A DNA stretch of 64,000 nt from Citrus sinensis (Eukaryota > Streptophyta > Magnoliopsida > Sapindales > Rutaceae), in contig NC_068563.1 in NCBI RefSeq assembly GCF_022201045.2, positions 868,001-932,000 of the forward strand, read 5' to 3'. The notes under the pieces were generated by a model. That model was not told where the DNA came from, did no database searches, and saw only the letters and a list, made by a program, of their open reading frames with translations. Every line of letters begins with the position of its first letter. Position 1 is the first letter of the stretch. This document shows, piece by piece, positions 13,168 to 24,564 of the stretch. The translations under genes and the position numbers were made by a program.

Positions 13168-14367
13168 TGCACCTACTTTTGCTAATTTTCCAATCTGTAA
13201 ATAGTTACTTGCACGACTAATTGTGCATACAGAACTTGAAGAAAAATAACAAAAATGTACTCTTCTGGTGCTAAATGTTTGTCCAATATATACTCTCAAT
13301 GCTTTATAGCAAATACAAAATCACAGTACTGCAGAATGAGGGAAATAAAATGAAATAAGAAGTTGATTTATTGGAATAATTTTTTCATCACATCCGTAAC
13401 TTTATTCCGCAGTTTCAAACCTTTGTGATTACAGTTTCTTCTTCGTGATTGTTTCAAGATGATTTGAATGCTATCAATTGAGCAGGCAGCATTTTTGTGC
13501 AACTATATTTTCTGTATCTGCTGGTAACCAGCCCCAATCTCTTTGTATGTAGTTTCATCTATTGGAATCGAATTGATTTATCTAAAGTCTGTCGTTACTT
13601 TTTCCGTGATGGAATCTTTCATGCATTGGCATTATTTCAAGTTCATTGATTACTTTAGGAAAGACCTTATACAAGGCCATGGCTGGAAATAGGGAATTCA
13701 TATTTCATGTTCATTTCTAGTTGAGGTCATGATTGCTATGACCCCACTCGGGAAAATTCTTAGGAGAAGGTGGTGAAACAATCATGGCCGCTTCTAATCA
13801 ATAACAAAATATGAAAGATAAAATAAGAAATCGTAAGTCATCACATATTCTCCATAATGTAGGTTTATTGGCTGCATTACATTAACAGTTCGAGCTGACT
13901 TCTGAACTGAAATAAACATCTGTTATCTTGGAGCACAAAACTGCAGCAGAAGATAAACAACAAAAGAACCAAATATTACTCCATTTTTCGTTCCCCAAAC
14001 ACTTGATCATAACATCCATATGTGAAGCAGCTTCAAAATATTTTCTTAAATATTCCTCTCTGGTCTCCTGAAATTATCGCAGCAAAATACACGGCCCATC
14101 ACTTCTGAACTCACCGAAACAAAAGAAGAGAAATGCCACCTAGTTGATGATGCATTCAAATTTTCTCAACATAGATCCCATATGATACCTTGTTGAGCTC
14201 GAAATCTTCAGCTTCTGATCTAGGATTCAGGATGAAATTCCCCTACAAGTCTTGAAAATGAGGGGGAACAAAAAGTTTAACGATTAAAAAAACAAAACAA
14301 AAAAAATTGTTACGATTAAGAATGTAAACATACTACTATTCAAATGAACATACGAAGTAATAATTAC
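13168..14367. other. Intergenic spacer
   Basis: 3' flank of monooxygenase copy 1, then AT-rich spacer. No conserved frame is seen; the decayed F-box locus begins just to the right on the other strand. Confidence 0.5.
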
Positions 14368-15746
14368 CTGAGAAAAGTTCCCTGTTATATTGACTGATTT
14401 TACATGAGAGAGCCTTTCAGCCAGTCTCTGCAAATCCAAGGCATGCTCTAAATGAGCATATCCTGATAGCATACGAATTTTGACGTTTTCAAGAACAGGA
14501 GTCAAACAAAATGAGGGTTCGAGCAGATATCACGAGCTTCATCGTCTTCTACACGTAATAAGAAAAGAAACCAGATATGGCTAAGTTAACAAGCCGTGGA
14601 GCAGATATTTTAAGTTCATCAAAGTAATCCACTATACATTCATTGAAGTATAGGTTCTCCAACATCAAGCAACCCGAAAAGATATCACTGTATCTATAGG
14701 TATGATCAAACTGGACTCGAGTGAGACACAAAGTTGTTAATGGTGCAAAGTGAGTTGAGTTTGTGATGCAAGGACCAACCACACTCAGATTCCTCGGAGT
14801 TTGAAGTTTAGAGAGCTGTGAACAAATCTCACGAGAATCAGTTTTGAGTTCTTCAACATTGTGTGACCTAGCAAACTTTGAAATTCTTGTTGCCAGAGAT
14901 ACGCTAGATATGGTTCTTGGCACATATTGTTAGGAAATTGGTGGGTGAAGCAGACGCGCAGTTAAAATAAAATTAGAAGAAAATAAAGAACAAGTACAAA
15001 AATAGACACTAGAAATTACGTGGTTCGACTTTTAGCCTACGTCTACGAGCGAAAACATAAGGAAATATTTTACTTGTGAAAATGAGTTACAAGTATTGTA
15101 GTATTTTAGCTCACTTTCCAAAATCCGAATACACCCAAACTCTCATAACACTAATCACTCAAGAGTTTATTAAACTCTTAATACTCTCAACTCTAAAAGA
15201 AGGAAATGCTTCTCTCTTGATGGAATGAATTTGCTCATTCTCTTTGTTTTTATTTATAGAGCAAGTTTTGGCACTATTAATCAATTATTTAATTATTATT
15301 ATTATTTTTTTTTCTTTTCCTTCTTGGGCCCGGCATCTCTTTTTTTCTTCTCTCTCTTTTTTTTTTCTTTGGTCGGCACCAAAACCTTCTTCTTTTTGTT
15401 TTCGTTGATTCAAAGAATGCAGCAACAACCGCATTCTTCTTCAAAAGTGGTGGGCACCACCTTCTAGAAAAGGTGGTGTTATTTTCTACACAGATAGCAT
15501 CCCCCAGTTTTTTCTAATAAAACTGAGTCTAGTGAGATTGAATTGCCTGCGTTGGCGCAAGACGCGACGTATGAATTGCTCAAATTTCTTCATCTTATTG
15601 AAGGACTTATAGTGAAAACTGAGACTATGGACTTGAGTCCAATGCTGAATCCATTTCTTGGACAAGAAGAAAGTCCTCACAGCATATTTAGTAGATGATA
15701 TGGTCAGGAAGATTGCTGAGCCTATCACTATCCATTGGATGATCAC
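14368..15746 (-). pseudogene. F-box/LRR (FBD-type) pseudogene interrupted by a solo LTR
   Basis: Read on the minus strand, the locus begins with an F-box start (DSDRLSNLPDHII near 15700). After a short deletion and frame shift it resumes with STKYAVRTFFLSKKW and WTQVHSLSFHYKSF, the classic F-box to LRR linker. The frame runs to 15491 (RKNWGMLSV), is cut by the LTR at 14928-15490, and resumes in phase at 14922 with PRTISSVSLATRISKFARS, then LRR-like text (LTTLCLTRVQF, MLENLYFNECIVDYF, APRLVNLAISGF). Past 14549 there are more stops and a frame change before PVLENVKIRML, ending at a donor-like site at 14368. So there are at least three independent lesions: loss of part of the F-box, the LTR, and a downstream frameshift. 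In an intact relative the protein would recruit a substrate to an SCF ubiquitin ligase. Confidence 0.8.
14928..15490 (-). mobile_element. Solo LTR (563 bp) inside the F-box pseudogene
   Basis: The ends are TGTTAGG at 14928 and TCTACA at 15490 on the plus strand, so on the minus strand it reads TGTAGA...CCTAACA, the usual TG...CA of an LTR. The flanks are CATAT (14923-14927) and CAGAT (15491-15495), a 5-bp target duplication with one mismatch. A TATAAATA box lies on the minus strand at 15251-15258, which sets the orientation. No internal retrotransposon genes are present, so this is a recombined solo LTR or a very short TRIM. Removing it and one TSD copy restores the F-box reading frame. Confidence 0.75.
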
Positions 15747-16228
15747 CATTTCTGACTCTCTTTCCAGCATTTTGCTGATCCTTCATGTTGGTGTTCCGTC
15801 TCTTATGTGTATATCAATATGTTTTCACCTGCAATTGATTATACAGCAGTGAAAGAAAGCATATCAAGAGACAGTTACAAAAAATGTTTCAGTCCAAACT
15901 ATGCTGCACTAGACTCAGATCAGCAGGCTTACTTTCTAAATATAAGAGAGAAGCTTTTTTCTAGTATTGCTTGTATGCTTTTCTTCAGGGAAAGAAGACT
16001 TCTATACGTATCTAATGGAAACCTAGAAGCCATTTATGGAACAATATCAAAATTAATAGATTTATGTGGTTTTTGGATAATACTTAATACGATGATGGTC
16101 AACAGCATGTCCCGTCTGAAAATGAGTTTTTTCGACAGCTTTGGTCTATTTCTGAGGGTACTTTCCCTTGGAAATGACCCATTTTCTTCCAGTGAAATCA
16201 ATAAAAATGATTGATGGAAACGCATTTA

Positions 16229-16807
16229 TAGCCACTTTGGTAATATTGTAACTTTCAAAATGATTGTTACTGACCGTACTGGAAAAAAAATTAGCTGTGA
16301 ATAAAATTAATTAATGTTTGATAAAATTTATTTGTAAAAGTGTCGTGAATTTTAAAAGTAGTTTTATGTCTTTAGTAAATCTTACTGTTAAACTACTGTA
16401 AAAATATAAATGATTGAATTGAATATAATATTGAATAAAATTCATTTATAAATTTATAAATATATAAAAAAATTATTGTGTATATGTAATAATTGATAAC
16501 TAAAATAAGAATTTTTTATAGTTAATTTTATTTCTTTATTTTATTATCTTAATACAATTGGTAATAATAATAATCCTTTTAAAGTAAATAAATTTATTTC
16601 CCAATTAGTAAGGATAATTTTGGATATATATATAGTAGTTTTCTGGTCTAGGATCATAAAGTACGGAAAATATTCGGAAAAACTTTAAAACCGCGGGATT
16701 TTAAAAATTTAAAATTTAAAGCGCTTAAACCGCACAATTTGTACATTTTCCCAAATGTTCCCGCACTTTAAAATTTCGGACTGAAATATTTTTTTTTCTC
16801 TCTCTCC

Positions 16808-16857
<50 letters not shown>

Positions 16858-17049
16858 TATATTAAGTTTAAAATTGATTCTGAAAATGAGATTTTGAAAA
16901 ATTACTCTTTCTATACTTTTTAAAATCTATTATAGAATGTAAGTGATTTTGCTAAAAATTATTTATAGAATCAATTTTTTAAAAATTAAAGTTAACTTTT
17001 AACTTTTTAAAATCACTTTTAAATCTCTAAAATAATCCCAAACGTGCGG
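16229..17049. mobile_element. Decayed MITE related to the element at 49932
   Basis: The left end (GCCACTTTGGTAATATTG) and right end (AATAATCCCAAACGTGCGG) are degenerate versions of the terminal repeats of the element at 49932-50541. Internal phrases are shared too: GTTAAACTACTGTAA here against GTTAAACTGCTGTAA there, and TAAAATTGATTCTGAAAAT against TAAAATTGATTCTCAAAAT. It is longer than the other copy because it contains a microsatellite and AT-rich filler. The target duplication is no longer clear, so the borders are approximate. Confidence 0.55.
16808..16856. repeat. (TA)n(TG)n microsatellite
   Basis: A compound dinucleotide tract: TA repeats run straight into TG repeats. It lies inside the decayed MITE. 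Confidence 0.95.
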
Positions 17050-18098
17050 TAAGTGGCTTCATAGTTATAATGTTTACAAGGGAGGCTTTTACTAGAACAG
17101 GGTGAAGCTATTAACATTAATTGAATCATTTGCTAAATTCATCTAACCTTGTCCTTCTTTTATTTGGCGTTATTGGGAAACTTTTCCTGCAAGTGCTCTT
17201 ACGCGTCACCCCTTACGTAATAACATTAAATCTTTAAGTGTTCTAAAAACAAACATGGCTTAAATACGTAGACTATATTGGAAATAAATATCATCCCGTT
17301 AGCCGCTATTAAATTGTACTTTTAACCTTTTTGGCATAATTTTATATATTTTATTTTAAATAAAAACTCATTCCATCTTTATATTTTAAGATTAGTATCT
17401 ATTTAATTTTTATATTTTTTAAAATATCTCAAAACATCATTACTCTTAAATTATTGACATCTCTATTGTTAATTTTTTTTTGTTTCTTTTGACTTATTTT
17501 TATAATATTATTCTCTTACAATAATATTTTTTTTATAAAATTAATAAAAAAATTAAATTATCAATTTAACCTAAAAATAAAATAAAAACAAATATATATA
17601 TATATATATATATTAATTAATTTTTGTGAAAGCTTACATTTGTCCCAAAAAAATTATTGTAAAAATAATTAAATTACCTTTTTTTGGACAACATTAAAAA
17701 AAATTAATATATTAACTCCTCAGCAGTGTTCCAAAAAAGTAACATATATTAATTTTTTTTCTATTTTATTTTTTAAGATTAAATTGATAATTAATTTTTT
17801 CTTTTTACTAATGCTTAAAAAAATTATCGTAAGAGGATAATATTATAAAAATAAAACTAAAAGTAACAAAAAGTAAAAGAAAATATACTAATAATTTAAT
17901 ATCGGAGATATTTTAAGATATTTTAAAAATTTTAGGAATTAAACAAATATTAACCTCAAGATAGGAGAACTAAACTGATATTTTACCATATATTAAAGCC
18001 TCCTCCTTATCCTTCTTGCCATGCATCAATTCCAGAGCCGATCACTTTACGCTCTAGCTAGAACTTGAACTCACAGAAAATAGAAAGCCCAAGATATC

Positions 18099-19983
18099 AT
18101 GGAATCAGTTGAAGATATTGTGATTGTGGGAGCTGGAATTGCTGGCCTGACAACCTCTTTGGGACTTTACAGGTTTAAAACAAAAAAGTAAAATAATAAC
18201 CAATAGAACATAAAGTGTTCCTGTGTGCGTAATTTGTCCAATTAATTAATTGGTGTTGCTGCAGGCTGGGAATCAGAAGCATGGTACTGGAGTCGTCAGA
18301 GAGTTTGAGGGTCACAGGATTTGCATTCACAGTGTGGACTAATGCCTGGAAGGCCTTGGATGCTGTCGGCATCGGTAATTCACTTCGCCAACAACATCAA
18401 CAGCTCAGAAGGTAACTCAAAGCGAATTCTGCTTTGCCAATTTCTAGCTTTTGTGGATGTTAGTGAAGTTTGTAGCTTGAAAAATAGAAATGGAACCACA
18501 AAGCTAAATATGTGTTAATTAAGTTAGTAGCAAGGCCTGCTAGGACATTGTGAAGTAATTAAATATGGCACCGCATAAATATGCTTGCTGGAAACTGACC
18601 TGAACAGATGTGATGCAGCATAGTTGCTACCCCCACCATATCGGGGAAACCCTCTTCTGAGAGGTCATTGAAGGTCCAAGGAAAATAGTAAGTTATCTCA
18701 TTGATGTCACATGTACTGCCTCATAATTTGATCTCATATTAGCAAGCTGCCAAACTAAGCAAAAGTTTGGTGGGGCAATTTTGTTTGTTACTATCGATGC
18801 TGTTGTGGCTGTGATCATGTTTAGCGGAGAACATGAAATGCGATGTGTGAGAAGGAAGTTGTTACTAGAAACACTTGCAAAAGAGCTCCCAAGTGGTACT
18901 ATCAGGTACTCATCACAGGTGGTTTCAATTGAGGAATCAGGACATTTTAAGCTGTTGCATCTAGCTGATGGAACCATCCTCAAGACCAAGGTAAAAAGCT
19001 GAAGCTAAACTTCTATTTGATGTGACAGTTTCCCATTCTTATGCCTTTATCATTGATCACTTTGTGAATGAAAGGTGTTGATTGGGTGTGATGGAGTCAA
19101 CTCCATAGTTGCAAAATGGCTCGGCTTCAAGAATCCAGCTTTTGTAGGAAGATCTGCCATAAGGGGCTATTCAGATTTCAAGGGCAGTCATGGCTTTGAG
19201 CCCAACTTCCTGCAGTTCTTTGGCAAAGGTCTAAGATCCGGTTTCATCCCTTGTGATGATCAGACTATTTATTGGTTCTTCACTTGGACTTCCTCCAGCC
19301 AAGGTAATTATTAAATATATATGTCATCTATGAATGCACATTTTCAATGTAAAGTTATCACATTATGTTTGATTACTACTAAAGTTAGGCCATTTTCTCA
19401 CGTTCTAATCTGTTACTAAAACTTTATTACAAGAGTAGATAAAGAGCTAGAGGATCACTCAGCTGAGTTGAAGCAGTTTGTGTTAGGAAAGTTGCATGAT
19501 TTACCTGCACAAGTTAAGGCTGTTATAGAAAAAACTCCATTGGATAGCATTATATCATCGCGCCTACAATACAGACAGCCACAGGAGGTGCTGTGGGGAA
19601 ATATAAGCAGAGGCAGCGTGTGTGTAGCTGGAGATGCACTTCATCCAATGACACCAGACATTGGCCAAGGTGGCTGTGCAGCCTTGGAAGATGGCATTGT
19701 TTTGGCTAGATGTATCAATGAAGCCTTAAAGACTAAACAGGGAGTTGGAGAAGAAGATGAGGAGGGATTTAATAAGAGGGTTGAAATGGGACTGAAAAGA
19801 TATGCTAAAGAAAGGAGATGGAGATGCTTCGAGCTCATCAGTATAGCTTATCTGGTTGGTTCCATACAACAAAGTGATGGGAAGATATTGAACTTTTTGA
19901 GAGATAAAATCTTGGCTTCATTCCTAGTTGGGTTGCTCTTAAAGAAGGCTGATTTTGACTGTGGGAACCTCACCTCTACTTAA
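18099..19983 (+). CDS. FAD-dependent monooxygenase, MO1/CTF2-like (tandem copy 2)
   Basis: Exons 18099-18172, 18265-18411, 18619-18687, 18825-18990, 19075-19303 and 19439-19983 give 409 residues, the same length and exon sizes as copy 1. The start [20 protein letters not shown] carries the Rossmann FAD motif; [16 protein letters not shown] is the DG motif region; [17 protein letters not shown] is the second FAD motif (DAL here, DAF in copy 1). The open frame is unbroken. The copies differ most in the third exon and in the acidic stretch after the second FAD motif ([19 protein letters not shown] here). A recent-to-middle-aged tandem duplication with possible substrate divergence is the simplest reading. 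Confidence 0.88.
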
Positions 19984-21227
19984 ATGCAAATAATTTTAAG
20001 TTTCAATCATAATAAAGGAATAAAAGCTAGAAGTTCTGCTTGATCAGGAGCATGTCTCAATGTTTCATCATCAGTATCTTTCTTCGAAAATAGAGTAAAA
20101 TATATGCTTATTTTATGAGTGTATTTGAGCATGTATATACGTAATACAATATGGAAAATTTGAAAAAAAAAAAAAAAAGCCTATCTTACTCTTACATCTG
20201 TAATATGTTATAATAATTAGAAATTGTTTATTTGTTTTCCAAAATTTTTCATTTCATTTACAAATTTAAAATTCTAATTAATTGACTGTGGACTTTCGAA
20301 CAAAAAAAAAACGATTACAAAGTTAGTATAATCAAATATATATGTGCAATATTATTCGTACGATAATATTATACAGAATTCTACATGTTTAGTCATCTCA
20401 ATAAAGGATAAACCTCGTAGCAACTTTGGAAGGAATTGGATGGAATGGGGTGCATAGTAATTTTAAATATAAGATTTAGAGGAAAAAAAAAACCTATGGT
20501 TAGCAAATTTTATCTAAATAAAGATTCCATTACTCTAGTGAATCGAAATAATTTAAATCAACTAATCATTGCGGCAGAATTAATTCATTAATCGTTGTAA
20601 TTAAAGTGTCAATCTTTTTGAATAATTTCTTGTAAACTAGATTTAATTTGTGAGCTATGTAAATTATTATTATTATAACACTTTTTTTTAGGAGATTATT
20701 ATAATATTTAAAAGAATTTTTTGTTACCAATAAGTTTGTAGATCATGTGGTAAGGAGTTGTTTTATCTTAATTAAGGTTTTCGAGTCGAGATTTCAGAAT
20801 GTAATTGCATTAAATATTTGTTGAAAGAGCTTTATCGTCCTAATGGTTTTTAATCTAGATTAGTCCCTGATGGTCTTTACCTGGCTCGAATATGGATTAG
20901 TCGAGATCCGATGTTATTCTTCGGATATCAATTGATTTAATATTTAAAAAAAAAAATTGATTTGTACAGGTAGACGACGCCGTTCCAAATCCCCATACAA
21001 ATCCCGAAATCGACGTCGTTTTAACTTTTGCTCTGACTTGCAGAGAAGGAAACCAACCAGTAGACAATCGAGATATCCTAAGCTCGCTTGTTAACTTCAC
21101 CATTCTCCGATCTCTCAAAATTAACACACACGGTCTCTCCCTCACTAAAGGTTCATTATTGCCCAAAAATCCCTAAATTTCGTCACCAAAAAAACCCTAA
21201 TTTTGATTTCACTCACTGTCGAAGAAG
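19984..21227. other. Intergenic; promoter side of RPN3
   Basis: 3' flank of monooxygenase copy 2 (poly-A run at 20164-20178), AT-rich spacer, then about 250 bp of GC-richer leader for the RPN3 gene (GACGACGCCGTTCC, GACGTCGTTTTAAC, ACCCTAA). ACCCTAA-type (telobox-like) words are common in leaders of plant proteasome and ribosomal genes. No other coding signal. Confidence 0.5.
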
Positions 21228-23639
21228 ATGACTCAAGACGTCGAGATGAAGGATAAAGAAAACCCCTCCAATTCCCTCTCCTCCCCCTTTACTCCCTCCA
21301 CTCTCCACCGTAATTTCCATCAGCTAATCAATTTCTTAAATTACTTCTTTAACTAATTAATTAATTAATTTTCTGAAAGAACAAAATCAATCTTTTTGTT
21401 CAGATTTGAAGGAGATTGCATCGCTGATGGAAACTGGTGCTCACGCGCGGGAAGTTCGGCGGATAATGCGTGCTGTGAGGCTGACGATGGCGCTGAGACG
21501 AAAACTCAAGGCGCCCGTTCTGTCGGCTTTCCTCAATTTCGCGCTGGCTCCGGGATCTGAGGCCCACAGTCGCTTGCTTTCGTATTTGCCCAAGGTGATT
21601 TCGTAGTTGTATTAAACTCTATTAAACTTTGGTTGGGTTTTTGGTCAAAATTTAATTTTCGTCTGTGAATAGGAGGATGAACATGAGATGGAAGTTGATA
21701 CCGCATCATCTGGAGCTCCAGCCCCTGCAAAACATCCTTTGCCGGAGTTAGAGATTTACTGCTACTTGCTTGTGCTTATATTTTTGATTGATAAGAAGAG
21801 ATACAATGAGGTATTGCACATTATTATTATTATTAATTTTTGGGTTTTTAATTGATGTTGTCATGCGGTGCTTATTGGAGTTGTCTTGCATTGTGTTGTT
21901 TTAAGGCTAAAGCTTGTTCATCGGCAAGCATTGCACGGTTGAAGAACATGAATAGGAGAACTGTTGATGTATTAGCTGCCAGACTTTACTTCTATTACTC
22001 TCTTTGCTATGAACTCACTGGTGATCTTGCTGAAATTAGAGGGTGAGTTGTGTGTTAATATAATAATCCTGTCTCCTTTTAGATTGGTGATTTATGTTTG
22101 AACACATTACTTGAAATAAAGTCCAGTGCTAGAGGTTTGCGCATTAGGTCTAACTTTGGAGTTTGTTTGTGCAATAGGAATCTACTTGCCCTCCACCGAA
22201 TTGCAACATTGCGCCATGATGAGCTGGGGCAGGTAATCTTTTGGTTTTCAAAGAAATTCTGTCTATATTTCTGGGGTCTTACAGTTGGATAAAACTGCTG
22301 GGTATTTACATTGGATTTCAACTTCGTGCAGGAAACACTTCTCAACCTGCTACTTCGCAATTACCTCCATTACAATTTGTATGATCAAGCTGAGAAACTT
22401 AGGTCAAAGGCACCTCGATTTGAAGCTCACTCAAACCAGCAGGCAACTCCTAATTTTCTGAATCTTTTTCTTTTTTGATGCATTCCAAGATGTGTTTGTT
22501 GTTTAATGTTGGATACCTGTTTAGTAGTTTGATTTATTTTGTTTGAAAAAATGCTGCTCTGATAAGCATGACATGAATTCTGGAATGGAATTTTTTTGTC
22601 AGGGTCATGTATCCCTGCTTGTTTTCCTCTTACTGCCATTATTTATGCTTTCTTCCTGTGGACGCATGATTATTCCTTCTTGACACTAATATTCTGAGCA
22701 TCTTTGGCACTAACTATTTTCTCTTGCAGTTTTGTCGATACCTCTTTTACTTGGGAAAGATTAGGACAATACAGCTGGAGTACACAGATGCCAAAGAATC
22801 CCTCCTTCAAGCTGCTCGGAAAGCCCCCGTTGCAGCCCTTGGCTTCCGAGTTCAATGCAACAAGTGGGCAATCATTGTCCGATTATTGCTAGGAGAAATT
22901 CCTGAGAGGACTGTCTTTATGCAGAAAGGCATGGAGAAGGCTTTGAGGCCATATTTTGAGCTTACGAATGTGAGTTTGCATTTCTCAAATTTGAGCCATT
23001 GGATTTAAATCTTTTTGTTGATATTAAGGTTTAACAAATTCTGGTATAAGAATGTCTTTATTTGACTATTAAATGAAGAGATGCCTTGCACATGTGGCTA
23101 TAATATGATGTTATCTTATATCTCAGGCTGTGCGCATTGGGGATTTGGAGCTATTTAAGTCAGTTGCTGAGAAGTTCTCAAGTACTTTCAGCTCTGACCG
23201 AACCAATAACTTGATTGTAAGGCTGCGGCATAATGTCATTAGGACTGGGTTGCGGAACATCAGCATCTCGTATTCTCGCATCTCACTTGCTGATGTTGCC
23301 AAGAAGCTGAGATTGGACTCTGCCAATCCTGTTGCTGATGCTGAGAGTATTGTTTCCAAGGCAATCCGAGATGGTGCGATTGATGCAACAGTGGATCATG
23401 CAAATGGCTGGATGGTGTCAAAGGAGACAGGAGACATCTACTCTACAAACGAACCTCAGCTTGCATTCAATTCAAGGATTGCTTTCTGCCTCAATATGCA
23501 TAACGAGGCAGTTCGTGCACTTCGTTTTCCCCCAAATTCCCACAAGGAAAAGGAAAGTGCCGAGAAGAGGAGGGAGAGACAGCAGCAGGAACAAGAGCTT
23601 GCAAAACACATTGCTGAGGAGGATGACGATGAGTTTTAA
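21228..23639 (+). CDS. RPN3: 26S proteasome non-ATPase regulatory subunit RPN3 (PSMD3)
   Basis: Eight exons (21228-21309, 21404-21594, 21673-21810, 21906-22042, 22178-22232, 22332-22442, 22730-22969, 23127-23639) give 488 residues, the length of Arabidopsis RPN3a. Landmarks: the N-terminal helical repeat part ([19 protein letters not shown]), [40 protein letters not shown], the strongly conserved [20 protein letters not shown], and the C-terminal PCI domain ([46 protein letters not shown]). The tail is basic then acidic ([21 protein letters not shown]). RPN3 is a lid subunit of the 19S particle that holds RPN7 and RPN15 and is essential. The intron after exon 6 (22443-22729) begins with GC rather than GT. 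No lesion. Confidence 0.96.
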
Positions 23640-24564
23640 ATTAGTTATCTGCAAGCACATCTTTTTTTCCCTACAGAATGCTTTCATCTAGTTCCGCACC
23701 TTCCTCTGAAATACTTCTGTTAAAGCATTCTGATTTTCGTCTTCTGGTTGACCATTATATTTGATAGGTCTTGCTCTTAGTTCATGTCTTAGGCTTTCTT
23801 TGTTAAACTTGAGGAACCGCTGCATTATTGTTTTGAAGTAACCTCCGGGTTGCTCGTCTTAATCTTGTTTTTGTCAATTGCAGACCATGGCCATTTGATT
23901 CACCTATGGTGCTCATTTCATTTTGCAATGAACAGATTGCGTGTTTTCAAGCATTACGATTTCATTTTATGCGCAAATAATTATTCAAAGCAACACTTAC
24001 GTAAGTGATGGGAGTAATGTTATGTTTATTTAGTTAGAACATAATTTGTAACGCAATTGATATGGCATATTACTGTCATTCATTGATTGTGTTGTATTAC
24101 TCATGAGTATTTAACGTATACATAATGATAAATGATTAGCGACTCATCAATTGAGTAAAATAGCATCACCGAATTTATCTACCACTTAAGAGGACAGCTA
24201 TAAAACTATGAGTTGAACATGTTTTTGTGTTGTGGAAATCCTTTCAAGATGTCTTCCAAGAATTGTGTCTCCAAATTCCAGAAACTATATTGGTAAACCT
24301 TCGGACATTAGATGGAAGAAATATTTTCCTCTTGTATCATGAGAATGGCATGATTGGAATAACATGGATACATAATGAAATGGAAGACAAGAAAGATCAC
24401 AATCACTTGCTTTATATTTGGTACAAGTCAGATCCTGAGTTCCTTGAGAAAGAACATAAATGGTACAATATCTGTTCAATTCCTAATTGTAGCTGAGAAA
24501 AGAACTGAGGAAATGAAAACAATTGTCAGGAGATTCAAAAGGTTCAATCTTACACCAGCAGCAA
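23640..24564. other. Convergent spacer between RPN3 and TRAPPC2L
   Basis: Holds the 3' ends of both genes. A frame at 24227-24496 (+) reads like a worn piece of a B3-type DNA-binding domain (ETILVNLRTLDGRN, YHENGMIGITW), but the match is weak and there is no supporting exon on either side. Otherwise nothing is seen. Confidence 0.45.

Larger units (their letters stand above)
15747..18098. other. AT-rich spacer between pseudogene and second monooxygenase
   Basis: A 135-codon frame at 15807-16214 (+) has no family likeness and overlaps nothing conserved; I do not call it a gene. The rest is A/T-rich, with a decayed MITE at about 16229-17049, a (TA)n(TG)n run, a second (TA)n run at 17591-17614, and poly-purine tracts. 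Confidence 0.5.

Noticed and set aside
15807-16214. A 135-codon plus-strand frame
   Set aside because: No family resemblance and no exon support; on the other strand the same area holds only the start of the F-box pseudogene.
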